A DNA stretch of 64,000 nucleotides from Cytidiella melzeri (taxonomy: Eukaryota; Basidiomycota; Agaricomycetes; Polyporales; Irpicaceae), in the NCBI GenBank assembly GCA_022592445.1, contig JABYQR010000252.1:1-64000 (forward strand), written 5' to 3'. The stretch's first letter is position 1. The number at the start of each line of letters is the position of its first letter. Positions 32,456-43,300 of this stretch are shown here, piece by piece. The position numbers and the translations under genes are program-made. The notes beneath the pieces were generated by a model. The model was not told where the DNA came from, ran no database searches, and saw only the letters and a list, made by a program, of their open reading frames with translations.

Positions 32456-33766
32456 GTCATTTTTTGTATCGAATGCACGGATTAGTTGTAATGGATAATC
32501 CCTGGTTTCTTGTCTTTTCTTTTCTTCTCTCCTCTTCTTCTATCATGTCTCTTGTCCTTTCTTTCCTGTCTTCTTTTTCTTTTTCATCTCATCCCTTCCC
32601 TTTCCTGTCCATTACTCTCTTTCCATTCCATTCTTCGCTCCCTCCTCCCGGTCTTCTCTGCTTTTACCCAAGTAGTTTAATATCGTTTCATAGGACAGAT
32701 ACACATAGTCTTTTTTTGTAATGTTGCTGATTTGTAAACAGAGCAGACACTGCTCGGATTATCTTCATTGTCTTCCTTAGTTATTCTTGACTATTACCGG
32801 TATATTCCAATCATCCAATTTCTCACTATTTACCAAACCAATAATCATAACACGCAGAATGCTTAGTTGCGCAGGACGGTGCAAAGCGGTGAGCAAGTGT
32901 GGTTGAAGATTGAGAACTTCCGCGCTAATTTATCTCAGTCAAAAATAGTAGGGTCTGAGCTTTGTGGCGTCTTGGGGACACTGCAATTTTGGTGCTCCGT
33001 AATGTGGCTCTTAACTGTTTGCATGATTTGCACAGCACCATGGCGTCCTACCACGTCTTACAATCTTGTTCCAATGTGTTTGGTATCCTAGGAAAAGGCT
33101 TGAAAGCAGAAGCCAGCTTTTATGTGTGCTATTGCTGACTGCTTTGAGCTCTTGGATTGCTCATCCCCTGAACCCAACATGACCATTGGCAGAATCTGCC
33201 GGCTATCGTGTAGAAGGCAGGTTGCGCGCAGATACTACAAATGACATACAACGCGTTACAACCCATGGGCCCAGAGGTTGGTCTTCAAGTTCAAGTTCTC
33301 AAGTATCTATGGAAGCGTCAAAGCGAGGAGTCCGAGGCTCAGTTGGTCAGACCCTGAGCGAGGACTCAAAACAACTGCCTTGCTTGCGACCTGAGGAGGC
33401 ATCCCCACACAACGTCGGGGAGCTTTGAGAAAGCAAGTAGCAGGGGCTCTGGTCATTGCCATTGAAGGACTTATACTTGAGAACAGTCACGTAGTTCAAG
33501 CGGCTCAATCCAAAGCATAGGCTCATTCTCAGCTGAAGTGGTCAATAAGCAACATATACTACTATGTATGATACTCAGATTGTCTTAGCAATTCATGTTT
33601 GCCCTGCAGAGCTTCAAAATTATGTTGTCACGCTGGCAAGGACAGCGCTAAATTTGGTGCAAGGGTGAGAATGGTGCAAGGCCAGCGCTAGAATTGGCGC
33701 AAGGGTAAAAATGGCGAGAAATATATCAGTAAAAATTAACATTGTATGTTGAGTTGTAATATAGCA
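32456..33766. other. Pyrimidine-rich stretch, then no confident gene
   Basis: 32505-32700 is strongly C/T-rich on the plus strand. 33640-33720 holds two local copies of a phrase with cagcgcta, attggcgcaagggt and gagaatgg. I see no coding region I can defend. Confidence 0.5.
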
Positions 33767-34162
33767 TCAATAATCCGATCTGGGTATTAATACCATATGC
33801 AGTTGATAACACAAACACGACAGTTTCCGTAAGAGAGCCAATTGGAAGTTTATGTATGTATGAATGTATCTATGTAGTCTATATTTATGCTGCATTGTTT
33901 GAACTTGTTGAATGTAGGTTTGTGTGGCCACTAATTGGGTGCTGTATCCACATGTTCCACTGATACCATCCAGCAAATGCTCTTTAAACAAAGTCAGGCA
34001 TTCATGGTCTACATCAACTTGAAACCGATCTTCCTCATCATTTCTCTGATACTCCCATGCGCATTTGAGAGAATACACTTCCAGTTCTGCTTCATCAAGG
34101 TGTTTTGGATATGTGGGGTCATCCTCAACGGTAAGCAATGACCAGAGTGGCTGCATGTGCAT
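33767..34162 (-). CDS. Hypothetical ORF beside solo LTR
   Basis: A 131-codon frame. The first 80 codons look genuine (LTVEDDPTYPKHLDEAELEV; DRFQVDVDHECLTLFKEHL) and the rest is probably intron or UTR. It lies 66 bp left of solo LTR A2, which may have separated it from upstream exons. No family is recognised. Confidence 0.35.
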   Translation of the reverse strand: MHMQPLWSLLTVEDDPTYPKHLDEAELEVYSLKCAWEYQRNDEEDRFQVDVDHECLTLFKEHLLDGISGTCGYSTQLVATQTYIQQVQTMQHKYRLHRYIHTYINFQLALLRKLSCLCYQLHMVLIPRSDY

Positions 34163-34232
34163 TCATTGCTGAGCCTTGCCATTTCTCTCTTGTACCTTCT
34201 GCCTCTGGTATGTGTGAGACAATCTAGTTCAC

Positions 34233-34957
34233 TGACATGGATAGTCCAACAGACCGGATTTTTCCAACATTGTCACAAGTTTATAGCCTTAAGCGCCTAT
34301 CTAGAGCGCTTATTTTCCGGCTAGGAGTGTTACCAGACCTAACCCTAACCCTGGTCACGTGACATCATGCCTTATTTATCAATAGTCCAGACCCAAACCC
34401 TAGACTCAGTCTGGAGCGGTATCAGATCAACCTAGGCTATTGTTCTATTGTTCCTCTTCCATTGATAGGGATTCCCCAGGGATTCCCCCAGTTTCTATTG
34501 TTCTATTGTTCCTATTCTATTGTTCTATTGTTCTATTGTTCTAGTGTTCTAGCTCTATTGTTCTCCGTACCCTGGTCCTTGACAGTTACTCAGGTCCTTG
34601 ACAGTTACCCTGGTCCCTTATTGTTCTATTGTTACTCCAGCCCCACAGTTACTCCAGTCCCTAGTGTGGGAACTTGTGCACAGACCATCCAGCCACAGTA
34701 TATATAGTAGACCTTACCCTCCCTAGCTCTGCATCTTGACCTCTCTGTCATTTGCACTGCTAGGTGAGTTACTGCATGTAACTTAGTATTATACCATATT
34801 AACTCTGTCATTTGCACTGCTAGTATCCGGCCTCAGTGCCTGCTTGCCTGCTCATCATCGACTTTGACCTCGTTGTCGTCTTTGGAGATCCACCCCCTTC
34901 CTCTCTACTTCATCCCCTTTTTAGGGTTATCAGCATAGCAGCAGTCGCTCTGCGACA
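34233..34957 (+). mobile_element. Solo LTR, family A copy 2, with 5-bp TSD
   Basis: A 725-bp element from TGACATGG to CTGCGACA, flanked by TTCAC on both sides (34228-34232 and 34958-34962). Layout: a caatag/ctattgttc array (34440-34630), a TATA box (cagtatatatagtag, about 34697), then a 21-bp direct repeat (34743-34763 and 34803-34823) bracketing an intron-like 60 nt that begins GTGAGT and ends TGCTAG. About 85-90% similar by eye to family A copy 1. No internal coding remains. Confidence 0.92.
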
Positions 34958-34962
34958 TTCAC

Positions 34963-36180
34963 AATCTCGCCCTGCTCTGCAATATCAAGACCTCTGTAGA
35001 ATGGCACCACAGGTGCAATGAACTATTTCACACTATATGATTTATTCATTTTGCTATCAATAATATAATCACTTATGACCCTGCTCTTGCAGTTTACCAG
35101 ATTGTATCCAGATCTTCTAACATAGTTCTACACCATTAAGAAGAAGACGCATGTCAAACAATCCTTATATTCATGCTCTACTCCACAAACTTGTTTTAAT
35201 TCTGTACTCACACCCATTGTGGCACTTCAAACAATACAGCACAGTCCCTCTTCTTTCAAGAATGATTGTGAGCTCAAGTGAAGACAAACACCAACCTACT
35301 ATAGATTACTCATTGAAGAAGCTATTCCAAACAAAGTTAGTTGTTCAGGCTGCTACCAGCACCAAAGTTACTTACCAATCTGGCTCAAAAAGTAATATTT
35401 CCTTCAATCTTCAGGAATTGTACTTGCCGCTTGCCGGCCTTGCTAACGCTAGTATTTGCTTTCTCTCTCACACGGGGGGAGAGGGGCCTTCCTGCGTACT
35501 CGCATCTGGCGTGGTGGAAATGGCCTGGGCATCAACATTGTTGGCTGCGTTGTAGACGGCCATTGTTACGAATGGTCTTCACACCCGATTATTTTCCTTT
35601 ACTTCTTCAATTACCTTGATAACCAGTTATCTTCTTTACAATTGCCTTGACAATCCAACTCGTCTTTCCTCCATCATTCCCTGATCCACATCGCCTCCGT
35701 TCAACACGGACTATTATGTTATCAGTTGCCTTCTGATGTCCATTCAAACCTCGGACCTAACTCTGATTGGTTACCATTGCTTTGGTTCAACCTTCGGCCT
35801 TTCCATACCCCCGATTACCACTCCATCGGGTCCAACCCCGCCTATCCCCTGTTTCGGATCCAGCTCCGTCTATCCCCTGTTTTGGGTGCAACCCCTTCTC
35901 CATTGATCTCTGCCTCATGTTTCCCCTTTCTATTGTTCCTTGTTTCTGCACCTTGACGGTCTTTTCTCTCATTGGCTTTCCAGAGTAGTGGCTGTTCTCT
36001 GTGCATTGTTCTTCCTTTCTGTTTCTCCGATTTGCTACCACTACCTCGGACTGGTCCAAAAGTAGTTAGGTCAACATGTATAATAGCCGTTAGACATGGG
36101 GCTAGAACCTCAGTCTATCCACTTCGTATCAATATTTCTTCTATCGAACCATCATCTGTCTGCCACTGTGCTTGACAGCG
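34963..36180. other. No confident gene; one 134-codon ORF
   Basis: A plus-strand frame at 35151-35555 (SSSEDKHQPTIDYSLKKLFQ...) is the longest. It lacks a recognisable domain, and the DNA to 36180 is pyrimidine-rich with overlapping frames typical of non-coding sequence. Confidence 0.35.
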
Positions 36181-36184
36181 ACCG

Positions 36185-36440
36185 CGCGGCCTAGACTATC
36201 ATCAGACCTTGAGTGTAGCTACACCAAGGGGTTCTGACCTGACAACTTGTCCCTTGACAATAGTTGGTCTTAACAGCCATCAAACTGGTCCCCCCCCCCC
36301 CTTGCTGGGGTGCCCAGGGCGCAGCATATGTAGGCATCCCAGGAATCCCTAATGGGTATGCCTCGAGTTTGGCCATTGTCCACTTGTACCCAGTGATAGG
36401 GTTGAGTCCCCCACTGTAACGTGGTGCCAACACTGGGAAT
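36185..36440 (-). mobile_element. Retroelement 3' end remnant with 13-nt poly-C/poly-G tract
   Basis: On the minus strand a readable peptide (PRYSGGLNPITGYKWTMAKL; GIPGMPTYAAPWAPQQ) runs into a pure G tract (plus-strand C run at about 36290-36302), as at a polypurine tract before a 3' LTR. A possible LTR start, TGTTAAGACC, lies just past it. Partner LTR and superfamily are not identified. The 36600-37050 stretch after it is AT-rich, with a TATA-like gctgtatatatacatgtctg similar to the arms at 19.8-21.5 kb, but has no ORF. Confidence 0.4.
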
Positions 36441-37054
36441 TGAAGGGAAAGGTCTATTAAGACCTCGTAGACAATGCAATACCTTCCCGGGGCTCATTCG
36501 CGCAACGATATCACGGTACCAGACGCGTCTCACTCCGGCAGGTAGTTGGCAGCCAGAACGCCGTCGGCTGGTCGTGCGGCAGTCAGGATAGGTGCATTCC
36601 ACATGTTTGAAAGTTACGAGTGTAGGGGATGACTAGGAGAGTCAACTAACTCTGGGAGTAAGTGTCTTGTTATTTCTCTGCTCTCTAGGAGCTGTATATA
36701 TACATGTCTGTAACTAGATTACTAATGCTACAGTAATGTCATATGAGTAAGGATTGGTAAGGATTGGTAATCCTATGAGTAATGATTGGTAATGCACAGT
36801 CCTGCTTGCTAATACTACTGAATAGAGAATGTAAGCGATGACTGAGCATCCTACATAACTGAATGGTGCTGACTGAGCCTTTAGTAAGCTCAATACATTT
36901 GGTATATGAAATATGAGTCATGCAGAAGCCTCATGGTACTTCTGCTATTCAGTCATGGAAACTACTGGAACACGATGCCATATGGTGCAAGTATCGCATC
37001 GTGTGTGACCATAAGGATGGTGGAATCACATGCTATGTACTATCTAATCTTTAT

Positions 37055-38092
37055 CTATCTACATTGTCCATAGATCCAATGTCCGATAATCAGCGATACA
37101 ATCTTGCTTTGACACCACACCTTTGGGGAAACCTCGTCCGCAATCCGACTGCTCAGTGGTGTGGTGATTTTGCCTACTGATGCCCATGGCGACCCTCCTG
37201 CCTCATTCCAAACGGCCAGTTGTTCTTGTAACGGGCGCGCCACGTCACGTTCTTTCCCCTTTTGCTGGGGTAGGGGCAACATGCTGTGCGACAATTTGGA
37301 CACTGTCCACAACACCCAACACCTGCCACTAGCTAGAGCCTGTTTTCGACGAGCTTTGCATTCAGCCTTCTCAGTGGGTGCGCCATAGCCGTAGTCCTCA
37401 GACCCCAATTTGTATGGATCCCAAGCCATTGTGCAAGATGGCACGTCCGTGGGGCTAGGGACAATTTGTTCTTCCAGGATGTGAGCTACACCCGGCCCAG
37501 CATTTGGAGGACGAAACCCTCCTATCTCAAGCCGTAGAGCGGCAAAAGTCTTATTGCGCTCGTCCACCAACCGTTCCAACGTCCGGATATGCTGGACATC
37601 CTTTCTTGCCTGCTCCTCGAGTTCACGGATGTACTGCGCGTCCCTTTTTTTAGTATCCTGCCGCTCTTGTGAATAGCTGGAGTCTTGGTGCCGCAGTGTG
37701 CGTGATCGAGCACAGCCACATGTCCGTTCACGCCTGGCAGTCCTACACTTGTCATCCTGGAGCTCCTTGACTTCTTTGGGTCCCATCCATCCTCAATGTT
37801 CTCGCAGGAACATTCTCCACTGGTCCTCTTCCTCGCGCAAGGCAGGGCCATACAAGTCGTCCTTCCTTGCCATTACGCAATAGACAAGCCAGTCCTTGCA
37901 CAGATTGCACAATTCGTTGTGAAGGACGACTGAGGGGTTTGACGCATAAACCCAGGACACTTCTACCTCTGTGCAACAATGCTTCGATCCACTGGGCCGT
38001 CTATAGGAGCGAGCTCCTTTGGAAGATGCAGACCGGGAACGCGATGATTCCCGTTCACGGCAATGCAAGGCTCGTGCTGCGCCATGCGACAT
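37055..38092 (-). pseudogene. Gag-like coiled-coil protein gene with one frameshift
   Basis: The frame from Met 38092 (MSHGAARALHCRERESSRSR) gives a basic Ser/Arg-rich N-terminus and a Cys-containing segment (LCNLCKDWLVYCVMARKD), up to MFLREH near 37796. A one-base shift then moves to the frame starting MGPKEVKELQDDKC, with a heptad-like coiled coil (YIRELEEQARKDVQHIRTLE) and a C-terminal part (AWDPYKLGSEDYGYGAPTEK). Basic, coiled-coil and small, it looks like an element-encoded structural protein, but no capsid or zinc-knuckle motif is visible. The single frameshift could be decay or an assembly error. Confidence 0.45.
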
Positions 38093-38139
38093 GCTGTAAT
38101 GTATGTAGGTTGCGATGACCTGTGTTTTGTCAATAGGTA

Positions 38140-38245
38140 TAGAATGAGAAAAAGAGAATGAGATAGAGAGAGTTAGAGAGCAAGAGAGAGAGAGAGAGAG
38201 ACGGAGAGAGAGAGAGAGAGATGGAACAAGAAAGAGAGCAAATAG
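38140..38245. repeat. (GA)n purine-rich microsatellite
   Basis: Long runs of gagagaga with interruptions on the plus strand. This is low-complexity DNA just upstream (minus sense) of the gag-like gene. Confidence 0.85.
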
Positions 38246-38639
38246 AGAAACAAAATAGAAAATAGGAAACTAAAATAAAAAAAATTGATCGTCCAATCTT
38301 TGATCGCCACTCAAGTGCTTGACCGATGCGGTACGCTGTGCGTTGAAACACTGAGTCACGCTTCAAACTAAGAACAACCTTAAAGACAACACAACCAACC
38401 ACAAAGTGGCAATAGAAGTGTAAAGGTGTGGAAGCGCGGAAGTGTTAAAGTGTGCGAGGTGGTCTTAGAGTCCTAGTTTTACCTGTGCTAGAAAGAGCGA
38501 CAAGGTTTGTGATAAAGTTTATGTGAAAAGAGCTAGACGGGCAACTACCACGCGTATCGCGGGTAAAAGGGCAAGTCGGCGTGGTGAAAGCGAAAGAGTT
38601 TTAGCGCTGCTCAAAGGAAACGCGCGGAAGACGTCGCGA

Positions 38640-38860
38640 CTTGTAGGAAACGGCGCGCGGAGAGACGCAGATGATAAACACAGGCGCAGTATGAATCTCG
38701 AACACAAAACGTGGTTGCTGGTGAAGATGAAAGAAGTCGCTGTAGAACGCGGGCGCAGTGAAGGTGAACGCAGTAAACTCGACACAGTGAAGGTGAAATG
38801 CAGACGCAGTAACGCAGTAAAATAACACAGTTAAGAAGCAAAACGCAGTATAACAAAGCC
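38640..38860. repeat. Dispersed short repeats of acgcagta/cacagt
   Basis: A phrase resembling acgcagtaa or gcgcagtga occurs about nine times within 200 bp, often next to gaaggtgaa. It lies in the 3' region of the minus-strand Cys-rich ORF. Similar gcagt words continue more thinly to 39480. Confidence 0.5.
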
Positions 38861-38930
38861 AAAAGGAACCGTAATAGAAAGACAAACTAATGGAGCGCGA
38901 GTCGCAGAATAAGGCTATGTGAGATTGCAG

Positions 38931-39458
38931 TCAATTTGACTCGACAGACTGCGCGCGGGGGCGGTAGTGTAGAACAACACTTCCCAATTGGTGATGCATA
39001 TTGCAGGCGAATGCGTGGCCAACAACGACATTGGTAGAGCTGGTAAGATTGAACTGCACTAGTTTGCACTCGTGGTCCTCGCCTTCAAAGTCTGGAGACA
39101 GCCAACAATCTGGGTGCAGCACGCGCGGGCGATTGCAGTCGAGCGGGACAAAAGGTCCTGAACGTAGGGGAATTGGGTGATCACTCTGAGTGTTGCAGTA
39201 AGAGCAGTTATCATGCAAGTACGCAACAGAGGCGACGGACGACGCTGGCAAAGGTGATTTAGGAGTAGATCTCTCAGGGGAGACCGTAGGCGCTGCTGAG
39301 GGTTCTGGTGGCGGCGTGGGCGCGGGGATGATGGGGTAATGGCGTAGAACCTCGTGCGGGCGCGGGTGGTAAGGGCAGTGACTGTCGGGTAGGCGGGGAA
39401 CGGTGGGACAGTAACGGCAGACTCGAGGCGGGTTGTCGTTGGTAGACGCAGCAGACAT
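38931..39458 (-). CDS. Cys/Pro-rich hypothetical protein, 175 codons
   Basis: Starts MSAASTNDNPPRVCRYCPTV. A compact Cys/His cluster (CRYCPTVPRLPDSHCPYH) could bind zinc. A Pro/Ser linker (APTPPPEPSAAPTVSPERS) is followed by a second Cys pair (CSYCNTQSDH). The C-terminal part is hydrophobic/basic. The frame is open and has a promoter-like TATA box 150 bp upstream, so it is probably expressed at some time. No family is recognised. Its neighbours suggest a retroelement or recently captured gene. Confidence 0.5.
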   Translation of the reverse strand: MSAASTNDNPPRVCRYCPTVPRLPDSHCPYHPRPHEVLRHYPIIPAPTPPPEPSAAPTVSPERSTPKSPLPASSVASVAYLHDNCSYCNTQSDHPIPLRSGPFVPLDCNRPRVLHPDCWLSPDFEGEDHECKLVQFNLTSSTNVVVGHAFACNMHHQLGSVVLHYRPRAQSVESN

Positions 39459-39605
39459 AAACGTGGAAGAAGTTGCAGTGAGACAACGCAGAAGAAGCTA
39501 CAGCTATTGGCGCGAAGAGACTCCCTCGACGTGAGTGCAAAGCGTAAAGTGAACTCTGGAAACTGGGGTGGGGATTGATTGATTTTCTACGCAGTACAGG
39601 CAACA

Positions 39606-39620
39606 CCTTTTTATATACCC
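39606..39620 (-). promoter_or_regulatory. TATA box of the Cys-rich ORF
   Basis: Minus-strand gggtatataaaaagg lies about 150 bp upstream of the Met at 39458. A pyrimidine-rich leader without an upstream in-frame Met lies between. This fits a TATA-driven fungal or LTR promoter. Confidence 0.6.
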
Positions 39621-39654
39621 TAAGGACCCTCTCCTAAATCTTTCCTTCTATGTC

Positions 39655-40140
39655 CTAAACCCAAACGCGAGAGCGAGGAAACATGGTGGCAGAATACTTC
39701 TGTCTGCGGAGGCAAAATGTCCAGCAAGTCAACGCCCGGCAGGACACAGCGTTGGTTGACACGGAGTAGTGGCACGCGCCCTTGTGCTGAAGAGGCACCA
39801 ACCGTTGCGAGCAGGTGATGAGGCGCCGTCCAGGAGTTGCACAGCGTGGCGTGATAGGAGTCTTCCTGAAATGGGGTTTGCGCACCAAGTTTCTTCTACC
39901 GTTGGTCCGACCCACGTCTGAAACACTTGGTGGCTGGCCAGCCCATGCTCCGATGCAAAAGGGGCGTGGCTGTGAGTCAGAGTTTGGTGTGATTCCTCGG
40001 CCTCGGATGTTTCCGGCGCGTTGCTCCTTGTCAAGTCCCCGGTCCCTCGGCGGACTCCTCGTGACCTCGGTGAACTCCTCGTGCCTGTGACACTGGGAAA
40101 GTGGAGGGACTTGCCGCTCAGGATGACGCGGGCCGCGCAA
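39655..40140 (-). CDS. Low-confidence ORF, 161 codons
   Basis: Two overlapping minus-strand frames (39655-40140 and 39729-40034) are open. The shorter one has the more protein-like run (CANPISGRLLSRHAVQLLDG). Neither has a domain I recognise. It may be the decayed 5' neighbour of the Cys-rich ORF or a fragment of an element. Confidence 0.2.
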   Translation of the reverse strand: MRGPRHPERQVPPLSQCHRHEEFTEVTRSPPRDRGLDKEQRAGNIRGRGITPNSDSQPRPFCIGAWAGQPPSVSDVGRTNGRRNLVRKPHFRKTPITPRCATPGRRLITCSQRLVPLQHKGACHYSVSTNAVSCRALTCWTFCLRRQKYSATMFPRSRVWV

Positions 40141-40338
40141 ATGGCGGGCTGCTGCCGAGTCTCTGTGCCTAGCCGATTTCCGGGCGTATCAGCGTTTATC
40201 CTAATCTACTGTTTATCTAATCTTATCTACTTGTCCGTCCAGTATCATCTATGCCCACTTGTCTCAGTGGTGGCATATTTTGTAGACTTCAGCTCAAGTC
40301 TGTTACGGTTTTTGCCCCCTGGACCTCCAGATACTCAT

Positions 40339-43300
40339 CTAACGCTGACAATTCATCAACATGACTAGTGGTTCCCATGTTTTGTCTCCTAGGTTCCATT
40401 GTACGAGGAACTGTAAGTTCCTTCCCCTCCCCCTGCGGGCAACAATCTCGTCAACCACCCACTCAGTATCCTTGGGGGTACCCAGGTCATAGTACACGTG
40501 TGGAAACATCTTCTCATTGTTGGGTTCATATCAACGGAGACAACTGATGTGGAATACTGGGTGTATCCGCCTACGACAAAGATCCTCCGGTAAATCCAGC
40601 TTGTAATTGTATGTCGCCGGGCGAGCCTCCAGTACGACATACGGCCCAATGAACCTCGGGAGCAACTTCTTGGCTCTCACCTTCGGCAGGTTCAGTTTGT
40701 CCATAGACAGGTACACCTTGTCTCCTTCACGTATGGGTGATTCGACACCCTTCCTCACGTTCTTGTCACGCCGAGTGCTGTTTGCGTAGTGGGTCTGAGA
40801 GATCCTACTTTCAACTATGGAGTCGTGAGCCATCTCCAGGTTCTCGAGCACCGTTTCCACGAACTGTTTCACCCCTGGCAATTTGCTGTTGGGAGCAGCA
40901 CGTACCATCCTGGGTAGGTGACTCTGTGAGAGCTCAAACGGAGCGAACCCTGTTGTCTCACTGGATGCGGAGTTCAGGGCAAACTCGATCATAGGTAATC
41001 GTTTTACCCAGTCAGTTTGGTCCAGTCGAACCATGGACCTCAGCATTTGCAATATTGACCGATTGATGCACTCTGTAAGCCTGTCCATCTGTGGATGGAA
41101 TGCCGTGGACATCAACAGTCGGGTCTCTAGGAGGCGGTGCACCTCCTTCCAAAAGGCAGAGGTAAACTTGGAGTCCCGATGAGACACAATGGACTCAGTG
41201 AGTCCATGTAACCGTACGATCTCCTTGACGTATAGCCATGCGAGTTCGGAAGCCGTAATGGTAGTGGTTACCAGTATGAGGTGTGACTGGACGGTCAACC
41301 AACACACGACCACCCACAGGTAACCATACCCCTCAGACCGCGGGAACGGGCCCAGGAAGTCCATTGCAATCGAACACCACGGGTACTTGGGTACTGGAAG
41401 GGAGTGTAGTAAGCCTGCTGGTTGTTGTACGGACGACTCAGTGGTCTGGCAAATGCTGCATCTGGCACAGAACTCTGCAATGTGCCGTCCCATAGATGGC
41501 CACCAATACCATCTGCGTACATAGCCGGTGGTCTTCCTAGGTCCAAAGTGACCAATCGTAGTATGAGCACTATCGATTACTATGCTGATTAACGACGATT
41601 CCCCCATCTTTACCCTGGGTATGCATAATACCCGTTGATCTGCCCTATTGGTGGTGTATATGAAGCCTCCCTCCTCTATGAAGGCTTTATGATGCTCCAC
41701 TGCACTCGCAATCTTTGCGAACATTGCGTCTTCTGCGTATCCTGTAAGGACTCGATCAAAGAACGCTTCGTTCCTTTGGAGTCGTTCAGGCAGGGGCTCA
41801 ACGGCATCGTCAGGCATCATTGGAGAAGGATCTTCCCGATGTTCATCCAACTCCCTCGCCTCCTTTGTTCGCTCTTCCTTGTCCTCTCGTATGACATGCC
41901 GCGCTTTGAGACGCTCATCCTGGACATCTGCTCATCGCTTCATTATCTCCAAGCAACGTTCAATTGGGAGTTTCTCTCCCTCTGGATTGAACCGAACGTC
42001 TGCATTGACAAACTCATCGTATGTGTGAGGTTTGTCATGTCGGTCATTCTCGTAATACCTGGACAGGCAGTCCGCAACCTTGTTCAACTCTCTTGCAACG
42101 TACTGAACCTCATAGTTGAATCTTTCAAGGAATTCCATCCAACGTGACTGTCTCGGTGACAATCGCACCTGCATCTTGAAGAATTTCAGAGCCTCGTGGT
42201 CCGTCACAATGTTGATCCGATATCCTAGGAGTTTATCCTCCCATTCCAGGAGAGCCTCCAGGATAGCAAGTGTTTCTGTCTCAAACACGCGGCAGGCATG
42301 TTGTGCAGCCGTAAACTTCTTCAACATAAATCCGGCCGGCCTGCACATTTGCCACTCAGGTCCCTGACTGTAGACGGCCCCCACTCCATATGTCGAGGCG
42401 TCACAGATCAACCAGATTGGTTCACCCGTGCTGGGGTCAATTGGTCGTAGGATTGGTACCTTACATGCTAACTGCTTTATTGATTCAAAGCACTTCTGGT
42501 GTAGCGGGCGCCACTCAAAGGAATGTCCATTCCTGGTGATCTCTGCCAACGGGCCCGTGAACATTGAAATGTCAGGCATAAAGTTGGCCAAATATTGCAC
42601 TAGGCCCAGAAATTGTTGAATATCACCATAGTCTCGTGGTGTTCTCCAGTTTCAGACCTTAGCCATCTTGTCCGAGTCAGCGTGTAGACCCTTGTTGTCA
42701 ATCAAGTGGCCCAGGCACTCCATGGACTGCGCATAAAGCAGGACTTTCACGTCCTTTAGGTAGAGTTTGGCCTCCCGCAATTTCCGGAGACATATGCTTA
42801 GGTGATCTTCATGATTCTTGATACTCATTGAGAATATGAAGATATTGTCCAGGTACACATGTATGTACTTCCCAATATTGTCGCGGAAGATATACACCAT
42901 CAGTCTTTGGAACGTTGGCAGAGCATTGCAGTCACCCTGCTGCATGACGTTGCTCAACATGGTTCCATATATGGTGGAGAATGCGGTCTTCCACACATCA
43001 TCAACAGCCACTCAAATCTGCTCGTAGGCGTTGGAGAGGTTGATCTTTGACCTGTATGGGGCACAAGCCACATCCATTTGGATTTGCTCCTGGTCCGGGA
43101 ATGGGGACACATCGTGAATTGTGTTATCATTCTGCTGTCTGCAATCAAATACGGTTCGCAGTTTACCGTCTCGCTTTGGTAGGCACATCATCGGCATTGC
43201 CTGTGGCACGTTGGTGTGTATCCACCATCCCAAACGCTCATACCGGTTGATTTTGTCAATCAACTGTGGTTTGAGCACATCCGGGCATCTAGGTAGGTGA

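Noticed and set aside
38523..38885. Overlapping ORFs of 94-100 codons on both strands
   Set aside because: They arise from acgcagta-type repeats. No domain, no splice context, and both strands are equally open.
40400..40440. Polypurine tract and LTR start at the gypsy left end
   Set aside because: The G-rich stretch is coding. The chromodomain frame runs through it to 40339 after the TGA at 40531, and no LTR C sequence is present there.
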